Positions 8,872 to 19,135 of a DNA stretch of 64,000 bases are shown piece after piece; position 1 is the stretch's first letter; every line of letters starts with the position of its first letter. Source of the DNA: Prorocentrum cordatum (Eukaryota > Sar > Dinophyceae > Prorocentrales > Prorocentraceae); the NCBI GenBank assembly GCA_963575745.1, contig CAUYUJ010009591.1:112938-176937 (forward strand), read 5' to 3'. The notes under the pieces are model-generated. The model was not told the origin of the DNA. It was given only the letters and a program-made list of their open reading frames with translations, and made no database searches. The translations under genes and the position numbers were made by a program.

Positions 8872-10317
8872 ATGACGAAGAAGAAGTGCAACAACGGGCC
8901 ACTGGCCAGATGGCCTTCCCCCACCAAACCCTGCGATCAGGGCCCAGGCAAGGTAGACGGCCTATCTCCCTTCCGTGCAAGGGAGTGCCCATGGCTCCGA
9001 TGGGCGCACTTCAACCATGAATGGTGCTGGTGGTGCGAGGTGTGCCAGAGATATTGCGAAGGCAAGGAGCACCTCCTGGGAGAAGACCATGCCAAGGAGG
9101 CAGCGAAGCAGCGGGAGGCAGGCTGGCCAGACCCCAGGCACTACACTGACCAAGGCAATCTCTGGACCAGGACCATGGGAGGAAAGGTGGACAAGGTAAC
9201 TGGACGCACCATTGGCAGGCGCCTGTGGCCAGGCTGGGAGCTGCCATGCCCAGTGAAGGCAGGCCCACAGATATATCTGCCAGGGTGGACCTTCACCGAA
9301 GACTGGGACTACGTCCCAGTCAACTTCCCCTTCCGCAACGACTCGTTCGACTTCTCCATCTCCACCGACACCGTCCACTCGACCGACCTACGACCGCCCG
9401 GCCAGTACAGAGGGGGCTGGGGAGTGACTCCGCGGAGCGCAGCCGGAGCCTGGGGTGGCGCAGCACCGCCGCCACCACCTTTCCCTGATACATCCCCCGC
9501 TCCGCAAGGTTGGCCATCCATCACACCGCTGCAGAGGGGAAGACGAACCAACGCGTCCAGCAGGGCCTCCTCGCAGGACTCAACGGACCGGACGAGACCC
9601 CCACGCGAGTTCGGAGGCGACTGGCCAGACGACCTAACCCCCCTGAGCGCGCAGGCGATCATGGAGTCTTCAGCGGCTGCAGCAGCAGACGCCATCATCA
9701 GGCTATACGCCGTATCCGCCAGCAGCCCGGGAGCCCAATTCCGCGTACAGAATCCCCTGGGCACGGTCGCGGCCGGGGTACGCCACCCGAAGCACTGGGA
9801 GCAGGATCTACGACAAAGAGGGTACGCCCTGGACAGGCTCGCCTGGACCGAATGCATGGCAGCCACCGGGACAGTATGGGACGGTTCCGCCAAGGCCAGA
9901 ACTGACCTGGTGCGAAGGCAGAGCTGCGCGCTGGCTGTGTCTGTCACCCCCATCAATGAGCAGACCCCCGGCTTTCTCCTAGACAAATGCAGGTTGCGCA
10001 ACGCTTTTCCCCCCCAGGAAGGGAAACTGCTGCTGAACCTGCAATGGCCAAGAGAGTTCAAGATCCTGTTCAGGGGGCAGGAAGGTGGACAGGAAGCACG
10101 GACGCTGCTCCTCAGCATCACCAGCCCAACGGCGGATCAGGTCGCGTCGCTCAAACTTCTCTGGCCCCCAGAGTTCGGAGGCACCATCTCCCATCACGAC
10201 TGCGAAGCCATGGAACTACGACCTGGGGCCAGGTTTCCCACCAACCAAGCCTTGGCCTGGTATGACATGGAAAAGTTTGGGGAGTTCCACCCCGACGGGT
10301 CGCACCCCAAGCCCTAG
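8872..10317 (+). CDS. 481-residue zinc-finger ORF upstream of, and in frame with, a helicase region
   Basis: The ORF opens MTKKKCNNGPLARWP. Around residues 50-75 it has WCEVCQRYCEGKEHLLGEDH, a C-X2-C-X12-H-type finger like the U1/matrin class that binds RNA. Residues 175-260 are Pro/Ser/Arg-rich and probably disordered. The rest is a globular region I do not recognise. A single TAG at 10315-10317 ends it, but the same frame is open again immediately after (10321-10815) and leads into helicase sequence. The simplest reading is one long gene broken by a stop. It could be the N-terminal half of a UPF1-like protein or the second ORF of a composite retroelement. Codon use is GC-rich like its flanks. 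Confidence 0.6.
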   Translation: MTKKKCNNGPLARWPSPTKPCDQGPGKVDGLSPFRARECPWLRWAHFNHEWCWWCEVCQRYCEGKEHLLGEDHAKEAAKQREAGWPDPRHYTDQGNLWTRTMGGKVDKVTGRTIGRRLWPGWELPCPVKAGPQIYLPGWTFTEDWDYVPVNFPFRNDSFDFSISTDTVHSTDLRPPGQYRGGWGVTPRSAAGAWGGAAPPPPPFPDTSPAPQGWPSITPLQRGRRTNASSRASSQDSTDRTRPPREFGGDWPDDLTPLSAQAIMESSAAAAADAIIRLYAVSASSPGAQFRVQNPLGTVAAGVRHPKHWEQDLRQRGYALDRLAWTECMAATGTVWDGSAKARTDLVRRQSCALAVSVTPINEQTPGFLLDKCRLRNAFPPQEGKLLLNLQWPREFKILFRGQEGGQEARTLLLSITSPTADQVASLKLLWPPEFGGTISHHDCEAMELRPGARFPTNQALAWYDMEKFGEFHPDGSHPKP

Positions 10318-10320
10318 AAG

Positions 10321-11867
10321 GTGGGTGACGGCTGGTACAGGTTGGACAAGGAACCCCCCAAGTTACAGCATTGGCGGATCTCCAGTGCCATCAGCGAGAT
10401 CTACAAACTACAACAGGCCCCAGGTGACCTGGAGGGCACGCCGCTCGACGTCATTTCCTTCCTCCTCAAATTCCGCACCACCGACAGGAGCGGCAGGATT
10501 CTGGCCAATGACGTGGAAAACACCAGGAGGTGCGGCAACTCACTCCTCTCGCTGGCGCGGGCCACCATCAGGGCCCAGACACCAAGCCTGCCCCCGACAG
10601 CGGTGAGCGGTAGTGCTGCCAGGCAGCAGCAACAGAGAGAGAGGAATCGCAGGACGCGCCCTTCACCGACGCAGAAGTGGACAATTCTACTGGCCAGGCA
10701 TTCCAGCCGGTCAGAGACCTCCCCCCAGCACCCACCCTTGACGAGGGCGCCAGGCGCCACCGACTTAACGAAGACGCTACGCGCGCCCTGGCCGCCACCA
10801 GGCAGCACCACGTGACAGTTGTACACGGTCCCCCCGGAACTGGCAAAACGATGTTTTCGGTTGCCACCATGGACACGTGGGCCGACTCGCTCCCCGACGG
10901 GCAGGCAGTTGCGCTAACCGCTGGGTCCAACACGGCCGCGGACCAGCCTGCCATCGGCCTCGGGAGTGCACACGAGGCAGGCAGACTGTGACAAAGGACT
11001 AGCTTCCCCAACAGGCGCGTCCGTCTGGCCAAGGAATTCCGGGTGGCGCAGAGACTTGCCCCTCTCACCCCACGGGGACATTTCTACAGAACACACAACC
11101 GCCCCCCGCACCAAGGCGGGTCCTCCAAAGAGTTCAATGCCTTCCGTACACAGCTGCTTAGGGACGCCAAGACGATCATCGCGACACACGAGTCCGCAGA
11201 GGCCTTCAGGCACGCTGCGCCAGTAGCCCTGCTCATCATTGACGAGGCAGGCCAGGCCCACGAACTAATGGCCGCCATGTCGCTCGACACTGTCATTCGC
11301 TCCGGCGGACACTTGGTGCTGGTCGGCGACCCCAAGCAACTTCCCCCCACCGTCCTCTCCAGAAACGCGGCCCAGCTTGGGCTATGCATCTCCAACTTCG
11401 ACCGGCTGCACAATGCCTTGGGAGATGATACCACAGCAGTGGTGCAGCTGAGCTTCTGTTATCGCATGCAACCTCTCCTCCTGTCCCGGCCCAACGTTGC
11501 CTTCTACAATAACTCAATGCGGACAGGGCTCACCGACCCACTAACGCAAAGACCACTGGTTGAAGGGCTACCGTGGCGAGAGCTACTGCCCTGGGACAGC
11601 GAGAGGCTTGAAGCGCTTGCCAAAGCCGCGGCCACCCCCGCAGAGGACTTGGAAAAGTTACTTCGAGAGCTCGCACCAGAACCCCAGAGCCCAGAAGAAA
11701 GGCGCCGCTTCCTCCTGGTGGACACTCCCTCCCTCGAGGTCACTTCCAACCTCCAGTCAGGGCACGCGGCCCTCCCAGCGGCCGCGCAGATCCCGAGAAC
11801 TCACGATGGCGTCCGAATCGCTCATGATCCCGAGAACGCCGCTTGGCCGAGCGGGGGCGGGTGGTGA
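10321..11867 (+). pseudogene. UPF1-like superfamily 1 helicase, broken and 3'-truncated
   Basis: After a frame change near 10650 the sequence reads VVHGPPGTGKTMFSVATM (Walker A / motif I). After an in-frame TGA at 10989 it continues LLIIDEAGQAHELMA (motif II) and LVLVGDPKQLPPTVLS (motif III), then QLSFCYRMQP (motif IV). These are the ordered landmarks of SF1 RNA/DNA helicases of the UPF1/SEN1 type. Recognisable helicase sequence stops near 11760. Motifs V and VI are missing and unrelated sequence follows, so the ATPase would be inactive. It lies in line with the zinc-finger ORF and the RNase H fragment, all on the plus strand, which suggests one composite mobile unit. A retroposed host UPF1 relative is the alternative. 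Confidence 0.78.
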
Positions 11868-12014
11868 GCCCGCTCCTCCTCGGACACCCCTCGGGTCACC
11901 ACTCCCTCCAGGGTCCCAGAACGTGAAACTTAAAACCCGCAGGGCCTCGACTCGTAGCCGCGGAGGTCTAGACTCGCGCCCATGGCGCATCTAAACAGCA
12001 CGCGGCTCAAAGCC

Positions 12015-13162
12015 CTACTCGGACCACACCGGTGTTCTCTGCCCCCAAGGCTGGAAACGGGGGCTGGTCGTCCACCAAGTGTACTTGACCTGGCTCTGGG
12101 TGGCAACCGTCCTTCTGCGGTCGCCCTTCCTAGTCTTGAGCTTCACTGCTGGCTCGCTCGACCCCTCGATCGGAGCGCGCTGAGGCACCCCGCCGTCGCC
12201 GCCGAGCGGCAGGGCACCCGCGCGGCACCAACTCGGCCTCACACACGGGCAAAACCAAAATGTGAAGGAAAAGCTTAGCACAGCAAGCAAGAACCCTAGG
12301 CTCACGCCCGCCATCGGCACAGTCAGGCTCGCGTAGTTGCCCTCAGTCGCGACTTCTGGCATGGCCACTGGAGTCAACGCACTCCCGCCCATCTCCTGCC
12401 GTGCCCCGCACAGCTCGGTCGAGTCTCCCTGCGCCGCCGTGGGGGGCGACGCAGCCACTGCAAGCGACGCCATCAACTGCAAGTCGGTCGGCATGGCCCC
12501 GACTCCAGCTACCCGCGAGGTCCCTGGCGCGGGCACCTCCTTCAAACCGCAGCTCTCACGGAACCACTCGAGGCGTGTCCGAGGCAACGCCTTTACGCCG
12601 AGATCAGCCAGGTTGTCGTCGCCAGCTACAGGCTCGATGGCGATGGCCCTCTTGGCTACCAAGTGCTGTATTCAAAACGTATTGGTGGCAAGGTGCTTGG
12701 TCCGCCCGATGCCCTGACGCCTCGCCAGCGCCCGCGCGCTCGAGCTGTCGCGTCGCCAGCTCACGCGCACGCTGTAGCCCATGAACGTGAAGAGCGCCTT
12801 CAGCCCAAGCCCTTCGCTGAGGCCTCGAGCTCCAGCGTGCCACTCGGCTTCGCAGCTGCTACGGGACTGCGCGTCTTGGCGACCGCTGATCCCGAGCATT
12901 GGACACCCACGCGCAGTGATGTGCACGCTGGTCTGGCTCTTCGGCTCCTTCGTGTCGCCTGCCCAGTCGGAGTCTGTCCGCGCGACCGTGGCGCGGTGGG
13001 CTTGGTCATCCTCGCGCCCAGATCCCCCGCGCCCTTCAGGTACCTCGCCGGCCTCTCGAGGGCTCGCATGCCCGCCTCACGGGGCGATGAGATGCACGAG
13101 GTCAAGTAGTTAATGTCGAACTGAGCATCTTCGCGGTCATGAAGGTAGAACAGCAGGCACAT
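12015..13162 (-). pseudogene. Copia-type RNase H (pol C-terminus), broken
   Basis: Read on the minus strand from 13162: LTSCISSPREAGMRALERP (connection region), then DSDWAGDTKEPKSQTS (first Asp), SSCEAEWHAGARGLSEGLGL (Glu), RRDSSSARALARRQGIGRTK (Asp), and in a further frame AGDDNLADLGVKALPR, the usual Copia end containing the last Asp. At least two frame changes occur (near 12930-13000 and near 12665). The tail beyond DLGVK carries a hydrophobic stretch (GVSLGFLLAVLSFSFTFWF) of unknown meaning. High GC and frames match the reverse transcriptase fragment upstream, so both belong to one Copia element. Confidence 0.82.
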
Positions 13163-13174
13163 GGGTCGGGCGCG

Positions 13175-13949
13175 TCATCCACGCCGGTCCGGCGCGCCCC
13201 CACCCCTGGGGTGGCGCGCGGGGTGCCCCCCATCGAGGCCTAGCGCCCCCAGTGCCTTCGCGAGGTGCTTCTCGTCGGGCTGAATGCAGGCGGCGCGGGC
13301 CTCTCGCACGCACCGCCTCTTGAGGAACTCGCGGTCGGCGCCGTCGCCCTTTAGGCCTGACCACTTCACCTTGATGTCGCGGCCCAGGTCCAGCACGAAG
13401 TCGGCCCTGCGACTCCAGGCGCTGTGCCGTGCATATCGCCCATGCGCAGCTCCAACAGACATGGGGGCTCGGCGCGCCAAAAGAACTGGGGCGCGGCCGG
13501 TGACCGCTCGAAGCCTCTGGCCATGAGCTGCTCCGCGGCGAACTCGACCCAGCGCTTCCCTGCAGCGCGCCGTCCTAGCAACTGCTTCGCGAGCTGCCAA
13601 ACGTAGTCCTTAGTGCCGCCCTTCGCGCGGCACTCCTCCAAGACTTCGGGTGGGCACTCGACCCGCGCGCCCTCCTCCTCGGGGACATGGTAGTGCACGT
13701 CCTCCGCGTCAACAGTGAAGGTGGGCCATCCGTGCTTCAGGCGTCCCACTTGTAGACGTGGTCCCAGCGGGCGCTGATCCGCGCGCCTGCGGCCTCGCTC
13801 CGTTTGACGAGCTTGCCCACCCCGTGCTGCTTCGGGCCGTCGAGGGCCCGTTTGGTGGAAGCCTCGATCAACTGCGAGTCCGACGCGTCGTGGGGATCGG
13901 GGACATCCATGCTCCTGAGGATCTGCATTAAGTCAGGACGAACGTCATC
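13175..13949 (-). pseudogene. Copia-type reverse transcriptase fragment
   Basis: The minus-strand reading includes EEEGARVECPPEVLEE, then YVWQLAKQLLGRRAAGKRW and GFERSPAAPQFFW, the signature central part of the Copia polymerase (equivalent to the LYGLKQAPRxW / GFxxSxxDxxxF landmarks). It is followed, in a shifted frame, by DFVLDLGRDIKVKWS. The catalytic YxDD box is not cleanly readable (MRMGDMHGTAP is in its place), so the copy looks inactive. Upstream, LRSMDVPDPHDASDSQL resembles the start of the domain. The fragment is GC-rich, unlike the more AT-rich element beginning 350 bp upstream in the sense direction. Confidence 0.8.
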
Positions 13950-14280
13950 ACACTGCTCTGCCGCTACTCCGCTAACTCGGGACCTCGCAAGAGTGCCTCG
14001 GTTGTCACCCTCCTCCGCGGGTCGCTTCGGCGATCGACCTATCGGGGGCGTCAGCGGGGGTTGCGCTCGCTGGTGCTGCAGCCCTCGGCGTCATGGGGGT
14101 GTCGTCCCCATCACCGCCTCCATCCAGCCGACGTCTGTGTCGCTGGCCCCGCCTGCCTATCCCCGGCGGTCGCCTCGGCACCGCCTGGCGTGTCTGCCGA
14201 GAGCGCCGCCATGGGCGCGCCCGTCTGGGCTGCTGGCCCGCCGCCATGGGCGGTCATCTTCCTTGACAACCACAGCTCGC
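13950..14280. other. GC-rich spacer between the two Copia-like blocks
   Basis: About 330 bp of GC-rich sequence with short Ala/Arg/Pro-rich ORFs on both strands and no recognisable domain. GC content drops sharply at about 14280, where the AT-richer element starts. The junction may be an insertion boundary or a recombination point. Confidence 0.5.
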
Positions 14281-14365
14281 TTTGCAGCGGCAACAACATA
14301 TACTCGCATGGTGGTCACCCGGTCGGCGTCTACAGCATGTGTTGCTGCTCGGACAAGACTACCTT

Positions 14366-15250
14366 TTACATCTCTGCTGTATAGCAGAATTCAACGCGTG
14401 GGCTATTTTCGTCGTCAGAGTCGAGTCCGTAACTGTCGTCTTCGACCATGGTGCACAAGGAAGCGTAGTATGTTTCCTCGGTATCAGGATCATGAGTGCG
14501 CCCCCACTTCGGCAGGTGTCCCCGCTGCTCATCAGCTACAGTGATCAACGCACTCTGATCAGGAACCATCTTGTGTGGGCACGGTAAAGGGGTCTCCTAA
14601 TGGAGCTGCCTCCAACAATTCCTTTTCCTCTCGCAACTCAGCGTGCCATACCTCCATGACATGTGACTGACTCAAGATCAACTTCTGATTCCACATAGAT
14701 CGTGGACAGCCGTCGGTCATCATGCTCTGGCTCTGCTTCTGAAGCCTCCCTTGCGGCTCCCTCAGGTGTCAGCGCATCAGCCAAGTCCTCGAACTTTGAC
14801 ATGTCCTGATCGAAGCCTGCTTGAGGTTTGGTAGACTTCAGGCATTGGGTGGTTCGTGAATGTGCTGATCCAGTTATACCATGTATACTCAGAGCAGTAC
14901 CTTCTGCTTCATAGTAATGGAATCCTGGATCCACGTCGTTATCATAATGAACCAATGTGCAACTGTCAGCATAAGTAACCGGGGGGGGGGGGGCTTGTGA
15001 ACACTCTCGGCTAATCCGACCGAAACAACATTCTCGATGCGGAAGAAGTTTCTGATGAGATATTATAGGGCCAAGTGTACCTTTGGAGATAGGCAACTTG
15101 CCGTTGTCATCTGAAGCGTACCTTTCTTGGTCGGCACATAGCCACATGTCAACGCATGGGCTCCCCGCTGAAAAGGCTAGCTACGAACGTCAACCCTGCA
15201 CGTAATGCAGTGTTGTCGGAGCCAATCTCTCGGGCTATAAGTGCCTCAAT
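14366..15250 (-). pseudogene. Pol linker between integrase and reverse transcriptase, AT-richer element
   Basis: Two minus-strand ORFs (15147-14638 and 14569-14366) are Asp/Glu/Ser-rich. The second has EETYYASLC, MVEDDSYGLDSDDEN and PRVEFCYTAEM, which suits the acidic linker expected downstream of the integrase in this polyprotein order. Reading frames are interrupted. One 14-bp palindrome sits inside at 14512-14525. No reverse transcriptase in the same base composition follows: sense-direction sequence changes to GC-rich at about 14280. Confidence 0.55.
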
Positions 15251-16237
15251 CTAGAGCGAGTGGCTTGCACCGCCGTATTGTACTTGAACATCTCGGTTGC
15301 CTACTCGGATGATGACCTGACCCCTTTCGGGATCATTCCTCACAACTGGGAACGGGCCGTTCCAGCCTCCCCAGTCATCATTAGTAGTCGTAGGGCGATG
15401 GTAGTCAACCAAATCTCCTTCGTCATAATAATGCTGACCTGTAGTTGCCGTTTTAGTGCGTAAGAGCACGATTGGTCCTAGCTACTGCCGTGACCTGTGT
15501 GATCGCCTCAATGCATACCCTGCGTATTTCACGAGAATGATCGAATGTTTCTGTCGACTGCTCGTGGTCCAGAACAGGGAGGTCAGGGAGCATTGCTGGT
15601 TGCCGTCCGAATAATGCATTGCATGGAGACACCTCGTTGTAGAAAGTGAATGCGTTGGCAGCAAACAAGGCTTCATGCAGTTGTTTTGTGAACACAAGAG
15701 ATGTGTCTAACCCTTAGGAGTTCAGCCTCCATTACGTGAAGTAGATGACGTAAGATGCCATTTCTGGCCTCGATCGTCGTAGCTTGCTGTCCACGCGCGC
15801 GCATTCTAAGTTCAGTGCCTTTGGCCTTGACAACTGCTTTCGCAGTGTCATTTTTAAGGGCACCTTCTCCATCCGAATAAAATACCTTCGCTGGTCCAAA
15901 TTGCATCCATCACTGATGATATGCATCCAGGGTAGTAGTCATCCTTTTATCTGGTATTTTCCATCCCAGTAGCATATCGTATACAACGATCGTTCATGTG
16001 AAATGTACTGTGCCCTTGCTTGTAGAACATTGAGTCACATTCCACTTCGTCATTCAATTTACCAGATAATGCAGTAGAGGGCATAACTGCGTGTCCAGGT
16101 TTGACCCAAGCTCTGCATTCTCGGCATGCATCGCAGACGCCCTTGATGAGGTTGAGTCTAACACTGTCCAGAGCTGTTTTGCTTAAGATGAGTCTCAGCT
16201 TAGGCTCTTTCGCATGGAACCAGCATAAGTGTAGCTT
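15251..16237 (-). pseudogene. Copia-type integrase, frameshifted
   Basis: Minus-strand landmarks in order: VCDACRECRAWVKPGHA (Cys pair of the zinc region, near 16130); VECDSMFYKQGH (first catalytic Asp, near 16035); FYSDGEGALKNDTAKA (second Asp, near 15875); IEARNGILRHLLHVMEAEL (catalytic Glu, near 15773, 34 residues after the second Asp, as in a D,D-35-E enzyme). Then come NEVSPCNALFGRQPAMLP and, near 15440-15255, YYDEGDLVDYHRP and GWNGPFPVV, an SH3-like C-terminal domain. The frame breaks after the first Asp (near 15960) and again near 15700 and 15460. The enzyme would have inserted the element cDNA but is dead in this copy. Confidence 0.82.
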
Positions 16238-18070
16238 TCACAACTCGCGTATTACCACGCTGGGGTCAAGGCTTCGTAAATGTTGTAGACTGATGTGTAC
16301 GTCGAACCGTGACCAGTCTGCCAGTCGTGGTCGTGCGGCAAGTATCCCTGCTGGTGGTGGTGGAAGCGCTTCTCCGCCTTGCTGTCGACCACGTCTGACT
16401 CTAACCTGTGGTAGTCGGAGGTGGCCATCCGAGCTACCGGCTCCGCTTGAGGCAGGTTGCCCTGCAGCAGGCACAGCAGCATGTCTTCCAACGGTGATGT
16501 CGCGACTGCTTGCGCATGCGGTAGATCCAGCTCTCAGGCCAGGTCTAGGTGCTCTCAGTCGCGTAAGTGCTGGTGCTGCTGGTGCCTCAGGTGAAGGTGC
16601 TGCTACTTCGGCAGGATCTGGCGGCGCAGGTCCTGCTGCCGGTCCGACGGGAACCGGCGGGATCTGTCCATGATTGTCGGGAAGCCTCCAAGGATTGGCA
16701 AACTTGCATTTGCCAGGTGATAGTACATGTCCAGGTCTGTTCTTCACGTAGTTCTTCCTGCAACTCGGACGCTCCCAATGATAGTCATCCTTGTCGTACC
16801 ATCTGTAATATCTCGGATTCCGATCATGTGATGGAGAGTGCATATTCACGTTATCCGCGCAGGCAGGACAGCCAAGCCCTCCCGACGGGGGTCTCGTAAT
16901 CGAGCCGTCAGGCTTTCGGGGAAGACTCGGATCGTTCAATTCGTACCCCCTTGCGCTGGTCGCCAAAACGGTAGACGAATATGGGTAACCATGGAAAGGG
17001 TCGCGAGTTGTTTGGAACAGGTCGCGTGCGATCTGAGCAGATTCAACAAAGAGCGACTGCATCTTGGGTGCATACTGTGCAGCCATGGACAGTTCCTCGT
17101 TGCACACCGACGCGTGTGGATGATGGCCATCACATCGCTTTCGTTCAAAAGGGGTAAATAATAAACGATGTCTAGCCATGATCTCAGTCGGTTTCCGCAC
17201 TAGGACCCCATGGGAATCGCGCAGGCCTGTAATACATTGTTCCATCTGTACTTTGCAAGTGCCCTTGCTGTTGGCCAACGCAGTCCATTGCGGTATTTGA
17301 TCCACCCAAGTCCCAACTGGATGTTCTCGTCGTAAATAGAATCGTCGAAGATCATTTTTACGTGCAGCTACCTTCCCACAGAACTTGATGCGCGGTAAAT
17401 CCCCTTTAGGATGTTCGTGCCAGGTGTCGTAGTTCACCTTAGCATGGAAGTAGGAAGGTAAGCCGGTCGCTCGGCAACTGGGTCGTAGTATGACGACCAT
17501 AACGAAGCAGACGTCTAAATAGTGCATCACTGCATCTTGGACCTCCTTGTTTCCAGGATCAACGAGAGCACGTTTGTCGAGGTTTCCCCCTGAAGACAGA
17601 CCTCGGCTGAATGCTAGCTGGGAGACGCCTCCAATGCCCCCGCATAGTTCCAACATATCTACCTTGTTGTATCGTCCATAACACAAGGTGGGGATGATGG
17701 AGAATACATCTGCGTAGGAGTCAGCAGGTTGCCCCGCAGGTAGGGCGATGAAGGTCTCCTCGTCACCGTTACTATCCGTGTCGGAGTCGAGAGGTACATC
17801 GGTGTAGTACGGGCTACAACCGAGTCCTTTGAGGTCGTCTCCACAGTCGTCGTCGCCTTCTTCGACTATTTCGGGTATCTTGCGTGGTTTGATGCCAGCT
17901 TCTTTGTCTGCCTTCTGTTTCTTCTTTTTGTTTAATTCTGGCATATGTTGGTAATGCTGTCTGTTGTTCTGTTTCTGGCAAGCTAAGTGTCGGGAATTCT
18001 GGAATAGAGGGTAGCACGCTGCCGCGCTCAATCCAAGGGGAGGAAGACGATCGTCATCGATGATCGCCAC
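16238..18070 (-). CDS. C5-DNA-methyltransferase-like module of a retroelement polyprotein
   Basis: An open 610-residue reading. Residues 1-110 are basic then acidic and disordered. Around residue 135 is VDMLELCGGIGGVSQLAFSR, which matches the SAM-binding motif I (FxGxGG type) of cytosine-5 methyltransferases. RPSCRATGLPSYF stands where the PCQ catalytic loop should be, with Pro-X-Cys in place of Pro-Cys, and REHPVGTW is at the ENV-like position. The remainder includes FTPFERKRCDGHHPH and, near residue 400, a Cys/His/Tyr-rich region. The last 120 residues are Pro/Ala-rich. De Mendoza and colleagues described repeated capture of such methyltransferases by retrotransposons in dinoflagellates and algae; this fits that class. 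Whether it still methylates is doubtful given the altered loop. Contains palindromes at 16338, 16452 and 17725. Confidence 0.75.
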   Translation of the reverse strand: MAIIDDDRLPPLGLSAAACYPLFQNSRHLACQKQNNRQHYQHMPELNKKKKQKADKEAGIKPRKIPEIVEEGDDDCGDDLKGLGCSPYYTDVPLDSDTDSNGDEETFIALPAGQPADSYADVFSIIPTLCYGRYNKVDMLELCGGIGGVSQLAFSRGLSSGGNLDKRALVDPGNKEVQDAVMHYLDVCFVMVVILRPSCRATGLPSYFHAKVNYDTWHEHPKGDLPRIKFCGKVAARKNDLRRFYLRREHPVGTWVDQIPQWTALANSKGTCKVQMEQCITGLRDSHGVLVRKPTEIMARHRLLFTPFERKRCDGHHPHASVCNEELSMAAQYAPKMQSLFVESAQIARDLFQTTRDPFHGYPYSSTVLATSARGYELNDPSLPRKPDGSITRPPSGGLGCPACADNVNMHSPSHDRNPRYYRWYDKDDYHWERPSCRKNYVKNRPGHVLSPGKCKFANPWRLPDNHGQIPPVPVGPAAGPAPPDPAEVAAPSPEAPAAPALTRLRAPRPGLRAGSTACASSRDITVGRHAAVPAAGQPASSGAGSSDGHLRLPQVRVRRGRQQGGEALPPPPAGILAARPRLADWSRFDVHISLQHLRSLDPSVVIREL

Positions 18071-19135
18071 TCGCCTTGAGCGTGGCGGTGAGCTGCCATC
18101 TCCCAGAAGGGTTGGTTCCGGCTGCTCCCAGTATAATCGAGTACGAATGTAGTAACACCATCCGGGAATGGTGCGTTATAGCTGTACCCAGTCGGCTGGT
18201 CCTGGATCTCAATGTCCTGGATGATCACGCCGTCGTCCAGGTTCAGAGCCACCCGTCGCACAACATGGCCCCATTCCGGGCCATTCTTAACATATTGAAC
18301 GTAGGTTCGAACTCCTTTATCAACGCGAGTATGAATACTCAAATGTACAGCACTTGTATGGTTCCTGTGCGTTTTATGTAAATGCATTTGATCGATCAAC
18401 CTTGCGGTCATGATCGCTAGTGTCTTATTCCGCCAATCGGCTTTCTGCGCACCTTGACCGTGCCAATCCAGAATATGCCCCGTAGGATCTGCAGGTGCCC
18501 CTGATCTGTTGCATGTGCATCTCCATAAATTGGTGGGGGTGCGTTTGCACGTAGTCGCCACTTGCAGACATCCGTTGGGCAACTTGTTCGCGCGTCCGTA
18601 CTTGAGGCCGAAGTGGCAGAATCGCATGCGCATAACTTGTAATTCACGATCTTCAATGACATCTCGCATGGGAACTTGTCTCCAGAAACACCCTGGTGGC
18701 CCCACAAGGACAAAAGTCATGCGTAGAGCCCGAGCCTTTGACATTAGATTGGATGCGCTGGCAATGTGGCCCTGCCCGTTTGCCAGGCAGCCTCGCATGC
18801 CAGTCGGCAGGTGTTGCAACCCACAACAGTTGGTAATCGCCTGAGAGTAGCGCACCCAAATACTGCGTACCAGTGGAGGTCATCACCTCTGCATGTGCGA
18901 TACAGTCGCACATGTATCCACGGGCTCGGAGTTCAGCGCAAGCTGTCCGTATATCCTCAATAACGAATGCACGAGAATGATAATGATGCGACAATCCTTC
19001 TTTTCCTGCAGCGGCCGCACGGCCGGGTCCACTGCTGTCTGCGGCAGCCGCGCAGCCGGGCTCGCCGCGGCCCCTGGCACGCACAGCCGGCGCCTGGGAA
19101 CAGATTGCAAACTTCCCCGCGCTTGCTGACAGCAC
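18028..19135 (-). pseudogene. Second methyltransferase-like region of the same polyprotein
   Basis: Two overlapping ORFs in different frames (19135-18653 and 18855-18028). Readable parts include LWVATPADWHARLPGKRAG, FVLVGPPGCFWRQVP, MRDVIEDRELQVMRMRFCHF, NLWRCTCNR and ADWRNKTLAIMTARLIDQM, then GHVVRRVALNLDDGVIIQD. Hydrophobic strand, PP-x-C and then an acid/CHFG block is a layout reminiscent of the second half of the DNA-methyltransferase-like domains found in these elements. I cannot assign catalytic residues securely. It lies directly upstream, in sense, of the motif-I-bearing module, and the break between them is a frameshift near 18060. A palindrome at 18491-18504 falls in CNRSGAPADP. Confidence 0.5.

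Noticed and set aside
10840-10870. GPPGTGKT as an AAA+ ATPase
   Set aside because: Downstream DEAGQ, GDPKQLPP and YRMQP motifs identify SF1 helicase.
16238-18070. Methyltransferase as part of a restriction-modification or host defence system
   Set aside because: It lies in a retroelement polyprotein between retropepsin and integrase regions and has no nuclease partner.
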